Shown here piece by piece: positions 9,106-18,449 of a stretch of DNA of 35,413 nucleotides. Source of the DNA: Vulcanimicrobiota bacterium (GTDB taxonomy: Bacteria; Vulcanimicrobiota; Vulcanimicrobiia; Vulcanimicrobiales; Vulcanimicrobiaceae); contig DAHUXY010000167.1 in the NCBI GenBank assembly GCA_027315505.1, positions 1 through 35,413 on the forward strand, in the 5' to 3' direction. Position 1 is the stretch's first letter. Each line of letters begins with the position of its first letter. The position numbers were made by a program, and so were the translations under genes. Below the pieces are notes generated by a model. The model saw only the letters and a list, made by a program, of their open reading frames with translations. It did no database searches and was not told the DNA's origin.

Positions 9106-11031
9106 ATGGTCATCGAACGCATTCAGACGCCCGCCGACGTCAAGGCGCTGCCCCGGGCCGATCTCGACGAACTCGCGCGAGAGATCCGCGACATGCTGGT
9201 AGTTACGTGCTCGCGTAACGGCGGGCACTTGGCGCCCAACCTCGGGGTGGTCGAATTGACGATCGCGCTGCATCGCGTTCTCAATCTTCCGGCCGACAGG
9301 CTTCTGTGGGACGTCAGCCATCAGACGTACGTCCACAAATTGCTGACGGGCCGCCGCGACCGGTTCCACACGCTGCGCGCCGGCGGAGGCATCTCCGGCT
9401 TCGCGATGCGTAGCGAATCCGAGTACGACGCCTTCGGCGCGGGCCACGCGAGCACGAGCGTCTCGGCAGCCTTGGGCATGGCCGTCGCGCGCGATCTGGC
9501 GGGCGGCCGCGAGAGCGTGGTCGCGGTTATCGGCGACGGCGCCCTGACCGGCGGCCTCGCCTACGAAGCGCTGAATAATGCGGGGCAGCTCCCCTCGAGC
9601 TTCATCGTCGTGCTGAACGACAACGAGATGTCGATCGCACCGAACGTCGGAGCGATATCGTCGTATCTCTCGGTGCTGCGCAGCAAACCGCTGGCGAATT
9701 TTGCACGCGAGAAAGCCAAGGACGTGCTCGGGCACATGCCGTTCGGCGGCACGGCCCGCAAGGCGCTCGCGAGCGCCGAAGTCGCCGCGATGCGCTTCGT
9801 CGCCCCGGCCGAAAAGACGGCCGTCATTTTCGAAGAGCTGGGCTTTCGCTATATGGGTCCGTTCGACGGGCATAATATCGACACGCTGGTGGATGCGTTC
9901 GAAACGGCGGTGCACGTCGGCGGCCCCGTTCTCGTGCACGTGCGTACGATCAAGGGCAAAGGCTACGAGCCAGCCGAGAAAGACGCGCGCACGTTTCACG
10001 GCGTGAGCGGAGCGTTCGACGTCGAAAACGGCAAACTCGAGATCAAGCCGGATGCGCGCCCTACGTACTCCGATGCGTTCGCCTCGGCGCTCGGCGAGGT
10101 GGCCGCGAAGGACGAGCGCATTATCGCCATCACCGCAGCCATGCCCGACGGCACCAAGCTTTCGAAATTCGCTAAAGCGTTCCCCAACCGGTTCTTCGAC
10201 GTCGGGATCGCCGAGGCGCACGCCGTCTGCTTCGCAGCCGGTGCCGCGGCATCGGGAATGAAGCCGGTCTGCGCGATCTACTCCACGTTTCTCCAGCGCG
10301 CGTACGACCAAATCGTGCACGACGTCTGCGTGCAGAATCTGCCGGTCGTATTCTGCATGGATCGAGCGGGTTTGGTAGGGGACGACGGGCCGACCCACAT
10401 GGGTCTGTACGACATCGCCTATCTGCGCACGTTGCCGAATATGCTCGTCCTCGCACCGCGCAACGAGGACGAATTGCTGCCGATGCTGGAGTTCGCGCTC
10501 GATCAAAACGGCCCGGTCGCCATTCGCTATCCCCGCGGTTCGAGCAACGGGCGTCATCACAGCCCGATCGCGCCGATCGTCGCGGGGCGCTCCGAGGTTC
10601 TGCGCAGGGGGAAGGGCGTGGCCCTGGTCGCGCTCGGAAACACCGTCGACGTCGCCTTGGACGCCTACGACTTGCTGGCCAGCGGGGAATTCGGACGCTC
10701 CGACGCCCTGCCGACCGTGGTGAACGCGCGGTTCGCGAAGCCGGTCGACGGGGCGCTCCTCGATGACCTCGCCAAGGACCACGAGCTGATTATCACCCTG
10801 GAGGAGCACGCTCTCGCAGGCGGCTTCGGTTCGGCGGTCGTAGAGAGCGTCTGCGATCGTGGCCTGAGGGTGGCCGTGGAGCGCATCGGCGTCCCGGATA
10901 TTCTGGTCCAGCACGATTCCCAAGCGGCTCAACGTGCTCGGTTTGGACTGAGCGCCGAGAGTGTGGCAGAGCGTGTCGCCCGTTCCCTGGGCGGCGAGAC
11001 GATTCGTGCCACGCGCCCGTTCACATTGTAA
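9106..11031 (+). CDS. dxs: 1-deoxy-D-xylulose-5-phosphate synthase
   Basis: DXS motifs LLWDVSHQTYVHKLLTGRRDRFHTLR, GDGALTGGLAYEALNNAGQL, NDNEMSIAPNVGAIS, GLVGDDGPTHMGLYDIAYLR. ATG 9106 is preceded by GGGAGGTTCC. Confidence 0.97.
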   Translation: MVIERIQTPADVKALPRADLDELAREIRDMLVVTCSRNGGHLAPNLGVVELTIALHRVLNLPADRLLWDVSHQTYVHKLLTGRRDRFHTLRAGGGISGFAMRSESEYDAFGAGHASTSVSAALGMAVARDLAGGRESVVAVIGDGALTGGLAYEALNNAGQLPSSFIVVLNDNEMSIAPNVGAISSYLSVLRSKPLANFAREKAKDVLGHMPFGGTARKALASAEVAAMRFVAPAEKTAVIFEELGFRYMGPFDGHNIDTLVDAFETAVHVGGPVLVHVRTIKGKGYEPAEKDARTFHGVSGAFDVENGKLEIKPDARPTYSDAFASALGEVAAKDERIIAITAAMPDGTKLSKFAKAFPNRFFDVGIAEAHAVCFAAGAAASGMKPVCAIYSTFLQRAYDQIVHDVCVQNLPVVFCMDRAGLVGDDGPTHMGLYDIAYLRTLPNMLVLAPRNEDELLPMLEFALDQNGPVAIRYPRGSSNGRHHSPIAPIVAGRSEVLRRGKGVALVALGNTVDVALDAYDLLASGEFGRSDALPTVVNARFAKPVDGALLDDLAKDHELIITLEEHALAGGFGSAVVESVCDRGLRVAVERIGVPDILVQHDSQAAQRARFGLSAESVAERVARSLGGETIRATRPFTL

Positions 11032-11049
11032 TTAGAGGAGAGAACCACG

Positions 11050-11433
11050 TTGAAGCCGTTTCAAATCGCCGCCGCGGCGACGTCCGCGCCCGCGGTGCAA
11101 ACCACGACCGTGCCGAATCCGATAGCGACCCAGCTCACGTCCTCGCCGCTCCAGACGCCGATCAGCGTGCAGCCGCAGTCGTTCTTCCAGATTCACGCAT
11201 CGTGGCTGACGCACGGCATCGCCGGTCTCTTCCTGATCAGCGCGATCGGTTTAGTGATCCTCCTGGCCGTCCAAACCACGAAACAAGAGGGGCTTTCGGG
11301 AACCATCGGCGGCCGGGTCGAATCGGCGTATCGCGGCCGCATGGGAGCGGACGAACAGCTCAAGCGCATCACGGGAATCGTCGCGGGGGCGTTTTTCTTT
11401 ACCGCATTTCTGCTCTCGCTGACCGGCATCTAG
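11050..11433 (+). CDS. secG: Preprotein translocase subunit SecG, with N-terminal extension
   Basis: Two TMs with the SecG-like loop VILLAVQTTKQEGLSGTIGGRVESAYRGRMGADEQLKRITGIVAGAFFFTAFLLSL. GAGGAGAG 7 nt before the TTG start. Confidence 0.85.
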   Translation: MKPFQIAAAATSAPAVQTTTVPNPIATQLTSSPLQTPISVQPQSFFQIHASWLTHGIAGLFLISAIGLVILLAVQTTKQEGLSGTIGGRVESAYRGRMGADEQLKRITGIVAGAFFFTAFLLSLTGI

Positions 11434-11443
11434 CACGACCTCG

Positions 11444-12472
11444 ATGGCGCTGTTAGATCTTCGGAATCTTCGGACGACCTTTCGCACCGAAGACGGCCCG
11501 GTAACGGCCGTCAACGGGCTCTCGTTCTCGATCGATGCCGGCGAAACGTTGGGTATCGTCGGCGAATCCGGGTCGGGCAAATCGGTCACCTCGCTCTCGA
11601 TCATGCGGCTGCTGGCGCGTAACGCCGCCGTCACCGCCGACGGCATCTTCTTTAACGGCAGCGATTTGCTCAAAAAGAGCGAAGCCGAGATGCGTAAAAT
11701 TCGCGGCCATCAGATCGCGATGATTTTCCAGGATCCGATGACCTCGCTCAATCCGGTCGTGACGATCGGCGAGCAGATCGCAGAAGCCGTGCGGCTGCAT
11801 CTGGGCCTGAATCGGCGCGAAGCGCAAGACAAAGCCGTCGAGATGCTGGAGAAAGTGCGCATCCCCTCGCCGCGCAACCGCCTGGGCGATTATCCGCATC
11901 AATTCTCCGGCGGCATGCGGCAACGCGTCATGATCGCGATGGCACTCTCGTGCAGCCCGCAACTGCTCATTGCCGACGAGCCGACGACCGCCCTGGACGT
12001 CACGATCCAAGCGCAGATTCTCGAACTGATGAACGAGATGCAGCAAGAGACGGGCGCTGCGATCATCTTGATCACCCACGATCTCGGCGTCGTGGCGGAA
12101 GTCTGCAAGAACGTTCTGGTGATGTACGGCGGAAATATGGTCGAATACGGGAGCGCCCAACAGATTTTCAGCGATCCGAAAATGCCCTACACGCAAGGAT
12201 TGCTCGCCTCGTTACCCCGTCTGGATGACTCCCGGCATCGCCGTTTGGAACCGATCCAAGGGCAACCGCCCAACCTTCTGCGGCTGCCGCCGGGCTGCGC
12301 GTTCGCCCCGCGGTGCACGCATCGCATGCCGATCTGCGCTGAGCCCGTGCCGCTCTACGATTTCGGGGCCGGACACGTCACGCGTTGCTGGCTCTACGAC
12401 GACCGTTCCAAGGAGCAGCGGGCCGTCGAGGTCGCGCCCGCGCCGATCGCGCAGGATGGGACCACGGCATGA
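11444..12472 (+). CDS. oppD: Oligopeptide/dipeptide ABC transporter ATP-binding protein (OppD/DppD type)
   Basis: Walker [10 protein letters not shown], signature [15 protein letters not shown], Walker [13 protein letters not shown], and the Opp-type C-terminal Cys cluster [15 protein letters not shown]. Confidence 0.93.
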   Translation: MALLDLRNLRTTFRTEDGPVTAVNGLSFSIDAGETLGIVGESGSGKSVTSLSIMRLLARNAAVTADGIFFNGSDLLKKSEAEMRKIRGHQIAMIFQDPMTSLNPVVTIGEQIAEAVRLHLGLNRREAQDKAVEMLEKVRIPSPRNRLGDYPHQFSGGMRQRVMIAMALSCSPQLLIADEPTTALDVTIQAQILELMNEMQQETGAAIILITHDLGVVAEVCKNVLVMYGGNMVEYGSAQQIFSDPKMPYTQGLLASLPRLDDSRHRRLEPIQGQPPNLLRLPPGCAFAPRCTHRMPICAEPVPLYDFGAGHVTRCWLYDDRSKEQRAVEVAPAPIAQDGTTA

Positions 12473-13521
12473 ACGCGCACATCGACGTGCAGGCGCCGCT
12501 GGTCGAGGTCAAGGGCCTCTACAAATACTTTCCCATCCACGCGGGGCTGTTTTCGCGGCACATCGGGGATGTCAAGGCCGTCGACGGCGTGGATTTCTCG
12601 ATCGCGGCCGGCGAAACGCTGGGTTTGGTCGGCGAATCGGGCTCGGGCAAAACGACGATCGGACGGCTGGTGCTGCGGCTACTCGAGCAGACGCGGGGCG
12701 AGATTTTTTTCAACGGTGCCGACATCACGAACCTCGGCCGCACCGAGATGCGCCGTCTGCGCCGCGAAATGCAGATCATTTTCCAGGATCCTTTCGCGAG
12801 CCTGAACCCGCGCATGACGGTCGGCGACATCGTCTCCGAACCGCTGCGGATTCACCATATCGCGCACGGGGCCGCCGCGACCGATCGTCTCAACGAATTG
12901 CTCCGCCTGGTCGGCCTGCAGCCGTATCACGCCAATCGCTACCCGCACGAATTCTCGGGCGGCCAGCGGCAGCGCATCGGGATCGCGCGAGCGCTGGCGG
13001 TGAATCCGAAGTTCATCGTCTGCGACGAACCGGTTTCCGCGTTGGACGTCTCGATTCAGGCGCAGGTCATCAATTTGCTGGAAGATCTCCAGTCGCAATT
13101 GGGCTTGACGTATCTGTTCATCGCGCACGATCTCTCGGTCGTCCGGCACATTTCCACGCGGATCGCGGTGATGTACGTCGGCAAGATCGTCGAGCTCGCC
13201 GGGCGAGACACGCTATACGAGCGCCCGCTCCATCCCTACACCCAAGCCTTGCTCTCGGCAATCCCGATCCCCGATCCCAATGCGGACGGCCGGCGCAAAC
13301 GCATCGTGCTGACCGGCGATATCCCCTCGCCGGTGAACCCGCCGTCGGGCTGCCGTTTCCATACGCGCTGCCCCGTTGCATTCGAACGCTGCAGCGTGGA
13401 AGAGCCCGCATTCATCGAATACGAGGCGGGGCATTCGACCGCGTGTCATTGGGTCCAAGAACACAACGGCCAAGCGCCGAACCTCGCCAACGGCCCCGTC
13501 GTCATATCTGCCGCGCCTTAG
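12469..13521 (+). CDS. oppF: Oligopeptide/dipeptide ABC transporter ATP-binding protein (OppF/DppF type)
   Basis: ATGA overlap with oppD. Walker [44 protein letters not shown]-terminal [15 protein letters not shown]. Confidence 0.93.
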   Translation: MNAHIDVQAPLVEVKGLYKYFPIHAGLFSRHIGDVKAVDGVDFSIAAGETLGLVGESGSGKTTIGRLVLRLLEQTRGEIFFNGADITNLGRTEMRRLRREMQIIFQDPFASLNPRMTVGDIVSEPLRIHHIAHGAAATDRLNELLRLVGLQPYHANRYPHEFSGGQRQRIGIARALAVNPKFIVCDEPVSALDVSIQAQVINLLEDLQSQLGLTYLFIAHDLSVVRHISTRIAVMYVGKIVELAGRDTLYERPLHPYTQALLSAIPIPDPNADGRRKRIVLTGDIPSPVNPPSGCRFHTRCPVAFERCSVEEPAFIEYEAGHSTACHWVQEHNGQAPNLANGPVVISAAP

Positions 13522-13542
13522 AAACGCGCGGAAACCAACAAA

Positions 13543-13583
13543 AAAGAGAGAGGCGATCGCACGCGGCGATCGCCTCTCTCTTT
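13543..13583. terminator. Bidirectional intrinsic terminator between convergent genes
   Basis: Perfect 18-bp inverted repeat AAAGAGAGAGGCGATCGC / GCGATCGCCTCTCTCTTT with 5-nt loop ACGCG, A-tract on the left arm and T-tract on the right, placed between the oppF and histone-like gene 3' ends. Confidence 0.85.
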
Positions 13584-13601
13584 ACGTTGCCGTATGAGGC
13601 A

Positions 13602-14081
13602 CTAGGCCTTTTTGCGGCGTACGGCCTTGCGAACGGCCTTCTTGCGCGCGGGTGCGGCGGCTTTCTTGCGTCCGCCGGCAGCCTTTTTACGTCCGCCGGT
13701 GGCTTTCTTGCGCCCGGCAGTAGCCTTCTTACGTCCGCCGGCAGCCTTCTTGCGTCCAGCGGTTTTCTTGCGTCCGGCCGTAGCCTTCTTGCGTCCGCCG
13801 GCAGCTTTTTTGCGTCCGACGGTCTTTTTACGCGTGGTCTTTTTGCGTCCGGCAGTCGCTTTTTTACGCGTTGCCTTCTTGCGTGTACCGACGGCTTTTT
13901 TGCGTCCGGCAGTGGCTTTCTTACGTCCGCCGGCAGCCTTCTTGCGCGTTCCGGTGGCCTTTTTACGGCCGCCCGCGGCGACCTTTTTCCGTGCGCCGGC
14001 AGCCTTTTTACGGGTTGCTTTGCGACGCGGTTTTTTCTCTTCGGCCATCGTGCCGCCATTCATCATGGTTTCGGAGTCCAT
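13602..14081 (-). CDS. Histone H1-like Lys/Arg/Ala-rich repeat protein, putative nucleoid-associated protein
   Basis: 159 aa made mostly of RKKAAGG/RKKATAG units. GAGGAGGA upstream of the start; clear promoter upstream and terminator downstream. Confidence 0.8.
   Translation of the reverse strand: MDSETMMNGGTMAEEKKPRRKATRKKAAGARKKVAAGGRKKATGTRKKAAGGRKKATAGRKKAVGTRKKATRKKATAGRKKTTRKKTVGRKKAAGGRKKATAGRKKTAGRKKAAGGRKKATAGRKKATGGRKKAAGGRKKAAAPARKKAVRKAVRRKKA
13605..14012 (-). repeat. Tandem imperfect ~21-nt coding repeat (RKKxxxG heptad)
   Basis: About 20 RKK tripeptides, mostly 7 residues apart (sometimes 5-6). On + strand the unit reads like CTTGCGTCCGCCGGCAGCCTT. Confidence 0.88.
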
Positions 14082-14150
14082 TCATTCCTCCTCGTCCCCC
14101 GGGGGACGAACAGCGTTATTTGGACAGCGCATATATTGCGCATTGAGCGC

Positions 14151-14179
14151 ATCATAAAGGATTTTGCAAAATGTTGCAA
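14151..14179 (-). promoter_or_regulatory. Sigma70-type promoter of the histone-like gene with an embedded palindrome
   Basis: On minus: TTGCAA (14179-14174), exactly 17 nt, TATGAT (14156-14151). The spacer contains ATTTTGCAAAAT (14161-14172), a perfect 12-bp palindrome. Confidence 0.7.
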
Positions 14180-14286
14180 ATGCGCGCGCTACGCGCGGTG
14201 CGCCCACGCGCGCGAGGCTTGCATGCCGGAGGCGCTATTTCCGGGGAATCGCCGCCGGCGCATTGCCCCGGTCTTGACCCCGGGGG

Positions 14287-14292
14287 TATACT
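14287..14292 (+). promoter_or_regulatory. Putative -10 element for leaderless topA transcription
   Basis: TATACT followed by 7 nt and the GTG start at 14300. Confidence 0.5.
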
Positions 14293-14299
14293 AAGCCCC

Positions 14300-16453
14300 G
14301 TGAAAAAGCCCGTGATTATCGTCGAATCGCCTACCAAGGCGCGCACGATTAAAAAGTTTCTTCCGGCGCGTTACGTCGTCAAGGCCTCCGTGGGGCACGT
14401 ACGCGACTTACCGAAGAGTACGCTCGGCGTCGACGTCGATCATGACTTTACCCCGAAATACCTCACGATCAAGGGTAAAGGCGACATCATCAAAGAGCTC
14501 AAGGCGGCCGTGAAGGGCGCGAGCGAAGTCTATCTCGCTACCGACCCCGATCGCGAGGGCGAGGCGATCGCCTGGCATTTGGCCGAATTGCTCAAGCTCG
14601 AAAATCCTCAACGCATCGAGCTCCACGAAATCACCAAAGAGGCCGTGCTGGCCGCGCTCAAGGACCCCCACCGGATCGATCAGGACCGCGTCAACGCGCA
14701 GCAAGCGCGCCGAATTTTGGACCGCCTGGTCGGCTATAAAATCTCGCCGCTGCTCTGGGCCAAGGTGCGCGGCGGCCTCTCCGCCGGGCGCGTGCAGTCC
14801 GTGGCGGTGCGCGTCATCGTCGACCGCGAGCGCGAGATCGCCGCGTTCGTGGCGCGCGAGTATTGGTCGCTGACGGCGCAGCTTGCGACCGAGCGCGAGC
14901 CGCAGATCGTTTTTCCCGCCGAGCTGGTCGCTCGCGACGGCCAGAAATACGAGATCGGTAATAAAGAAGAAGCGGATATCGCGCTGGCCGCGCTCGAAGG
15001 CGCGGCCTTCGTCGTGGATACGATCAAACGACGCGAGGTGCGCCGCAACGCTCCGGCTCCGTTTACCACCTCGACCCTGCAGCAAGAAGCCTCGCGGAAA
15101 CTCCGCGTGCGCGTTCGCCGGGCGATGCAGATCGCGCAAGGCCTCTACGAAGGCGTGGATCTGGGAGGTTCCGAGGGGACCGTCGGCCTGATCACCTACA
15201 TGCGTACCGACTCGACGCGCATCAGCGACCAGGCGCGCGACGCGGCTCGCGAGTTCATCACCGAGACCTACGGCGAGGCGTTTCACGGCGGGCGGCAGCA
15301 TAAGATCCGCGAAGGCGCGCAGGACGCTCACGAAGCGATCCGCCCGACGTCCGTCGCGCGGACCCCGGATAAGGTCGCGCACGTGCTCAAACGGGACGAA
15401 CTGCGGCTCTACACCCTCATCTGGGAACGCTTCGTTGCATCGCAGATGGCCGCGGCGGTTCTGGACCAGACGACGGTGGAGATCGCCGCCGCGAACTACA
15501 CGTTCCGAGCCACCGGCAGCATCATGAAATTCCCGGGATTCACGAAGTTGTATGAAGAGGGCAAGGACGACCCCACCGCGGCGGAGACGGTGTCCAAGGG
15601 TAAAGAGCGAATCCGGCTTCCCGAACTGCAAGAGCGCGACGCCCTCGATCGCCGCGGGCTCGAACCCAAACAGCACTTTACCGAACCGCCGCCGCGCTAT
15701 ACCGAAGCCACGCTCGTCAAAGCGTTGGAAGAGAACGGTATCGGCCGTCCCTCCACCTACTCGACCATCGTCGATACCATCCAAGCGCGCGGTTACGTGA
15801 CGCAGGAGGAGCGGCGTTTTCATCCCACCGACATCGGCATCGCGGTCAACGATCTCTTGGCCGAGCATTTCAAAGACGTCGTCGACCTGAAGTTCACCGC
15901 CGGCATGGAGGGCGACCTCGATCGCGTTGCGGACGGCAACGAAGACTGGGTTGAGGTGTTGCGCAAGTTCTACGGACCGTTCGCGGCCGAACTCGAAGAG
16001 GCCGAGAAAAAACTTCCAAAGGTGGAGATCAGAGACGAGCCCACCGATGAAATCTGCCCGAACTGCGGACGCCCGATGGTCATCAAGACCGGCCGTTTCG
16101 GCAAATTCATTTCTTGCACCGGGTATCCGGAATGTAAGACCACCAAGCCGATCGTCAAAGACACCGGCGTGAAATGCCCGAAGGACGGCGGCGCGATCGT
16201 CGAGCGGCGCTCCAAGAAAGGCCGCACGTTCTTTGGGTGCGCGAACTACCCGCTCTGCGATTTCGTTTCGTGGGATCGCGTGATCCCGGAGCCGTGCCCG
16301 GTCTGCGGCGCCTACGTGGTCGCGAAGAATCGGCGCGGCGGGACGCAACTGCTGCAGTGCTCGGCGGATAAGGAACACGATCTCTCCGTACTGCAGGCCG
16401 CGCTCGGCGGCGCGGACGATGCGGCCGAAGAGCCCGAACCCGTCGGTGCCTAG
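14300..16453 (+). CDS. topA: DNA topoisomerase I
   Basis: VKKPVIIVESPTKARTIKKFL, ATDPDREGEAIAWHL, GLITYMRTDSTRIS, and C-terminal zinc-ribbon repeats (CPNCGRPMVIKTGRFGKFISCTGYPEC). GTG 14300 matches the family N-terminus; the track ORF is extended upstream. Confidence 0.96.
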   Translation: MKKPVIIVESPTKARTIKKFLPARYVVKASVGHVRDLPKSTLGVDVDHDFTPKYLTIKGKGDIIKELKAAVKGASEVYLATDPDREGEAIAWHLAELLKLENPQRIELHEITKEAVLAALKDPHRIDQDRVNAQQARRILDRLVGYKISPLLWAKVRGGLSAGRVQSVAVRVIVDREREIAAFVAREYWSLTAQLATEREPQIVFPAELVARDGQKYEIGNKEEADIALAALEGAAFVVDTIKRREVRRNAPAPFTTSTLQQEASRKLRVRVRRAMQIAQGLYEGVDLGGSEGTVGLITYMRTDSTRISDQARDAAREFITETYGEAFHGGRQHKIREGAQDAHEAIRPTSVARTPDKVAHVLKRDELRLYTLIWERFVASQMAAAVLDQTTVEIAAANYTFRATGSIMKFPGFTKLYEEGKDDPTAAETVSKGKERIRLPELQERDALDRRGLEPKQHFTEPPPRYTEATLVKALEENGIGRPSTYSTIVDTIQARGYVTQEERRFHPTDIGIAVNDLLAEHFKDVVDLKFTAGMEGDLDRVADGNEDWVEVLRKFYGPFAAELEEAEKKLPKVEIRDEPTDEICPNCGRPMVIKTGRFGKFISCTGYPECKTTKPIVKDTGVKCPKDGGAIVERRSKKGRTFFGCANYPLCDFVSWDRVIPEPCPVCGAYVVAKNRRGGTQLLQCSADKEHDLSVLQAALGGADDAAEEPEPVGA

Positions 16454-17836
16454 ATGACGCGCCTGACCGTGATCGGCGGAGGCTTAGCGGGCTGCGAAGC
16501 CGCGTGGCAAGCCGCGCAGCGCGGCATCGACGTCGATCTCTACGAAATGCGGCCGCATCGCAGCGGCCCGGCGCACAAGACGGACCGGCTCGCCGAGCTG
16601 GTCTGCAGTAATTCTCTGCGCGGCGCGGCGCTCGAAAACGCGGTGGGTCTGCTCAAAGAAGAGTTGGCCCGCTTGGATTCGATCGTGATCGGTTGCGCGC
16701 GCGAGGCCGCCGTGCCGGCCGGCGGTGCGCTTGCGGTCGATCGCGAGCGTTTTGCCGCCGCGGTTGAATCGCGCATCGCCGCGCATCCGCACATCGTGCT
16801 GCGCCGGGAGGAGATCGCGGAGATCCCGCTCGATCGCCCGACGATCGTGGCCTGCGGCCCGTTGCCGGGGCACGCGCTGCTGGAGAGCATCGACGGCCTG
16901 CTCGCGCGCGCCGCTGCCGAGCGCGGCCTCGCGCCCGCGGAGCGGCGCTTGCATTACTTCGATGCGGCTTCGCCCATCGTGTCGGCGGATTCGATCGACG
17001 AAAGCGTCATGTATCGTAAATCGCGCTACGAAAAAGGCGACGGCGACGACTACGTCAACATCCCCCTCGATCGCGAACAGTACGCGCGCTTGTTGCACGA
17101 TTTACGCACGCTGGAGCGCCATCAACCCAAGGATTTCGAAAGCGCCGGCGCCGGCGATACGCGCTATTTCGAGGGCTGCTTGCCGATCGAAGAAATGGCC
17201 GACCGGGGCGACGACGTCCTTCGCTTCGGCCCGCTCAAGCCGGTGGGCCTGCGCCATCCGGTTACCGGCGTCACGCCCCACGCGGTGGTTCAACTCCGCA
17301 AAGAAAACGCGCAGGGGACCGCATTCAACCTGGTCGGGTTCCAGACGCGCTTGAGCTGGCCGGCCCAGCGCGAAGCCTTTGGCAGATTGCCGGGGCTTGC
17401 GGACGCCGAGTGGCTGCGTCTGGGGGTGATGCATCGCAACACGTTCATCGACGCCCCGCGGATGCTCGATGCGCACTTGCGGCTGCGCGGAACCGCCGCG
17501 CTCTACTTCGCCGGGCAGATCACCGGAGCCGAAGGCTACGTCGAAGCCGCCGCGTGCGGCGCGATGACCGGGATCCACGCCGCGCGCGAAATCGCAGGCC
17601 TGCCCGCGATCGAAGTACCGGGCGGGACGGCGCTGGGAGCGGTCGTCGCCCATCTGCAAAATACGCACACCGCCGATTTCCAACCGGCCAACGTCACCTG
17701 GGCCCCCTTCCCGCCGCTCGACCGGGAGATTCGCGATAAGCGCGTTCGGCGCGGCGCGATGGCCGAACGAGCGCTCCGCCTGCTCGATGAGTTCGTGCGT
17801 CATGCCGGCGTAAACAGCGGCGCGATAGCAATATAG
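16454..17836 (+). CDS. trmFO: Methylenetetrahydrofolate--tRNA-(uracil-5-)-methyltransferase
   Basis: FAD motif VIGGGLAGCEAAWQAAQRG, YEMRP, LVCSNSLRGAALENAVGLLKEE, GQITGAEGYVEAAACG; directly after topA. Confidence 0.96.
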   Translation: MTRLTVIGGGLAGCEAAWQAAQRGIDVDLYEMRPHRSGPAHKTDRLAELVCSNSLRGAALENAVGLLKEELARLDSIVIGCAREAAVPAGGALAVDRERFAAAVESRIAAHPHIVLRREEIAEIPLDRPTIVACGPLPGHALLESIDGLLARAAAERGLAPAERRLHYFDAASPIVSADSIDESVMYRKSRYEKGDGDDYVNIPLDREQYARLLHDLRTLERHQPKDFESAGAGDTRYFEGCLPIEEMADRGDDVLRFGPLKPVGLRHPVTGVTPHAVVQLRKENAQGTAFNLVGFQTRLSWPAQREAFGRLPGLADAEWLRLGVMHRNTFIDAPRMLDAHLRLRGTAALYFAGQITGAEGYVEAAACGAMTGIHAAREIAGLPAIEVPGGTALGAVVAHLQNTHTADFQPANVTWAPFPPLDREIRDKRVRRGAMAERALRLLDEFVRHAGVNSGAIAI

Positions 17837-17903
17837 CGTCCCAAAGCAGAACGCGTTGCTCACCGCTCGCTTGCTCTCTGAAACCTCAAGCACGCATGGT
17901 GGG

Positions 17904-17909
17904 TAGACT
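17904..17909 (+). promoter_or_regulatory. Putative -10 element upstream of hslV
   Basis: TAGACT, 9 nt, ATG at 17919. Confidence 0.45.
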
Positions 17910-17918
17910 CGGGTTGAG

Positions 17919-18449
17919 ATGAAGATTCGATCGACCACGATCCTGGCCGTCCGCCGGGACGGCGCCCTCGCCATCGCCGGCGACGGGCAAGTAACTCTGG
18001 ACAAGACCATCGTCAAGCACGGCGCGCGCAAGGTCCGCAAGATCGCCGGCGGCAAGGTCGTCGCCGGATTTGCAGGCTCGGCCGCCGACGGCATCACCCT
18101 GCTCGAAAAATTCGAGAAGAAGTACAACGAATTCAAGGACGTGACGCGAGCGGCGGTAGAGCTGGCAAAAGACTGGCGTCAGGATCGCGCGCTGCGCCGG
18201 CTCGAGGCGTTGCTGATCGTCGGAACGCCCGATCACCTCTTCGTCCTCTCGGGTACGGGCGACGTGATCGAGCCGGACGAGGGTATCGCCGCGATCGGCA
18301 GCGGTGGACCGTACGCTCAAGCTGCAGCGGCCGCGCTTTTGCGCAACACCGATATGGATGCGGCCGAGATCGCGCGGAAAGGGCTCGAAATCGCCGGCGA
18401 AATCTGCATCTACACCAACCACGACATCACGGTGGAGACCCTGCCATGA
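17919..18449 (+). CDS. hslV: ATP-dependent protease peptidase subunit HslV (ClpQ)
   Basis: [42 protein letters not shown] with predicted catalytic Thr; directly followed by hslU. Confidence 0.96.
   Translation: MKIRSTTILAVRRDGALAIAGDGQVTLDKTIVKHGARKVRKIAGGKVVAGFAGSAADGITLLEKFEKKYNEFKDVTRAAVELAKDWRQDRALRRLEALLIVGTPDHLFVLSGTGDVIEPDEGIAAIGSGGPYAQAAAAALLRNTDMDAAEIARKGLEIAGEICIYTNHDITVETLP

Noticed and set aside
9055-10932. 625-aa antisense ORF opposite dxs
   Set aside because: Arg/His/Asp-rich low-quality translation with no motif; mirrors a clear dxs gene in high-GC DNA.
13605-14012. CRISPR-like or minisatellite array
   Set aside because: Repeats are short, imperfect and in frame with a coding gene; no spacers.
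13612-14157. 181-aa + strand FLRPPAA repeat ORF
   Set aside because: Antisense reading of the RKK repeat; the minus strand has the SD, promoter and terminator in the right orientation.
14272-14292. TTGACC...TATACT as a normal -35/-10 promoter for topA
   Set aside because: Only about 7-9 nt separate the hexamers, far from 16-18; only the -10 element is retained as a candidate.
12225-14294. 689-aa + strand ORF across oppF and the histone-like gene
   Set aside because: Out of frame with oppF, then antisense to the repeat gene; Arg-rich and repeat-driven, no domain.
14408-16378. 656-aa antisense ORF opposite topA
   Set aside because: Typical GC-driven shadow ORF of topA; no recognisable domain.
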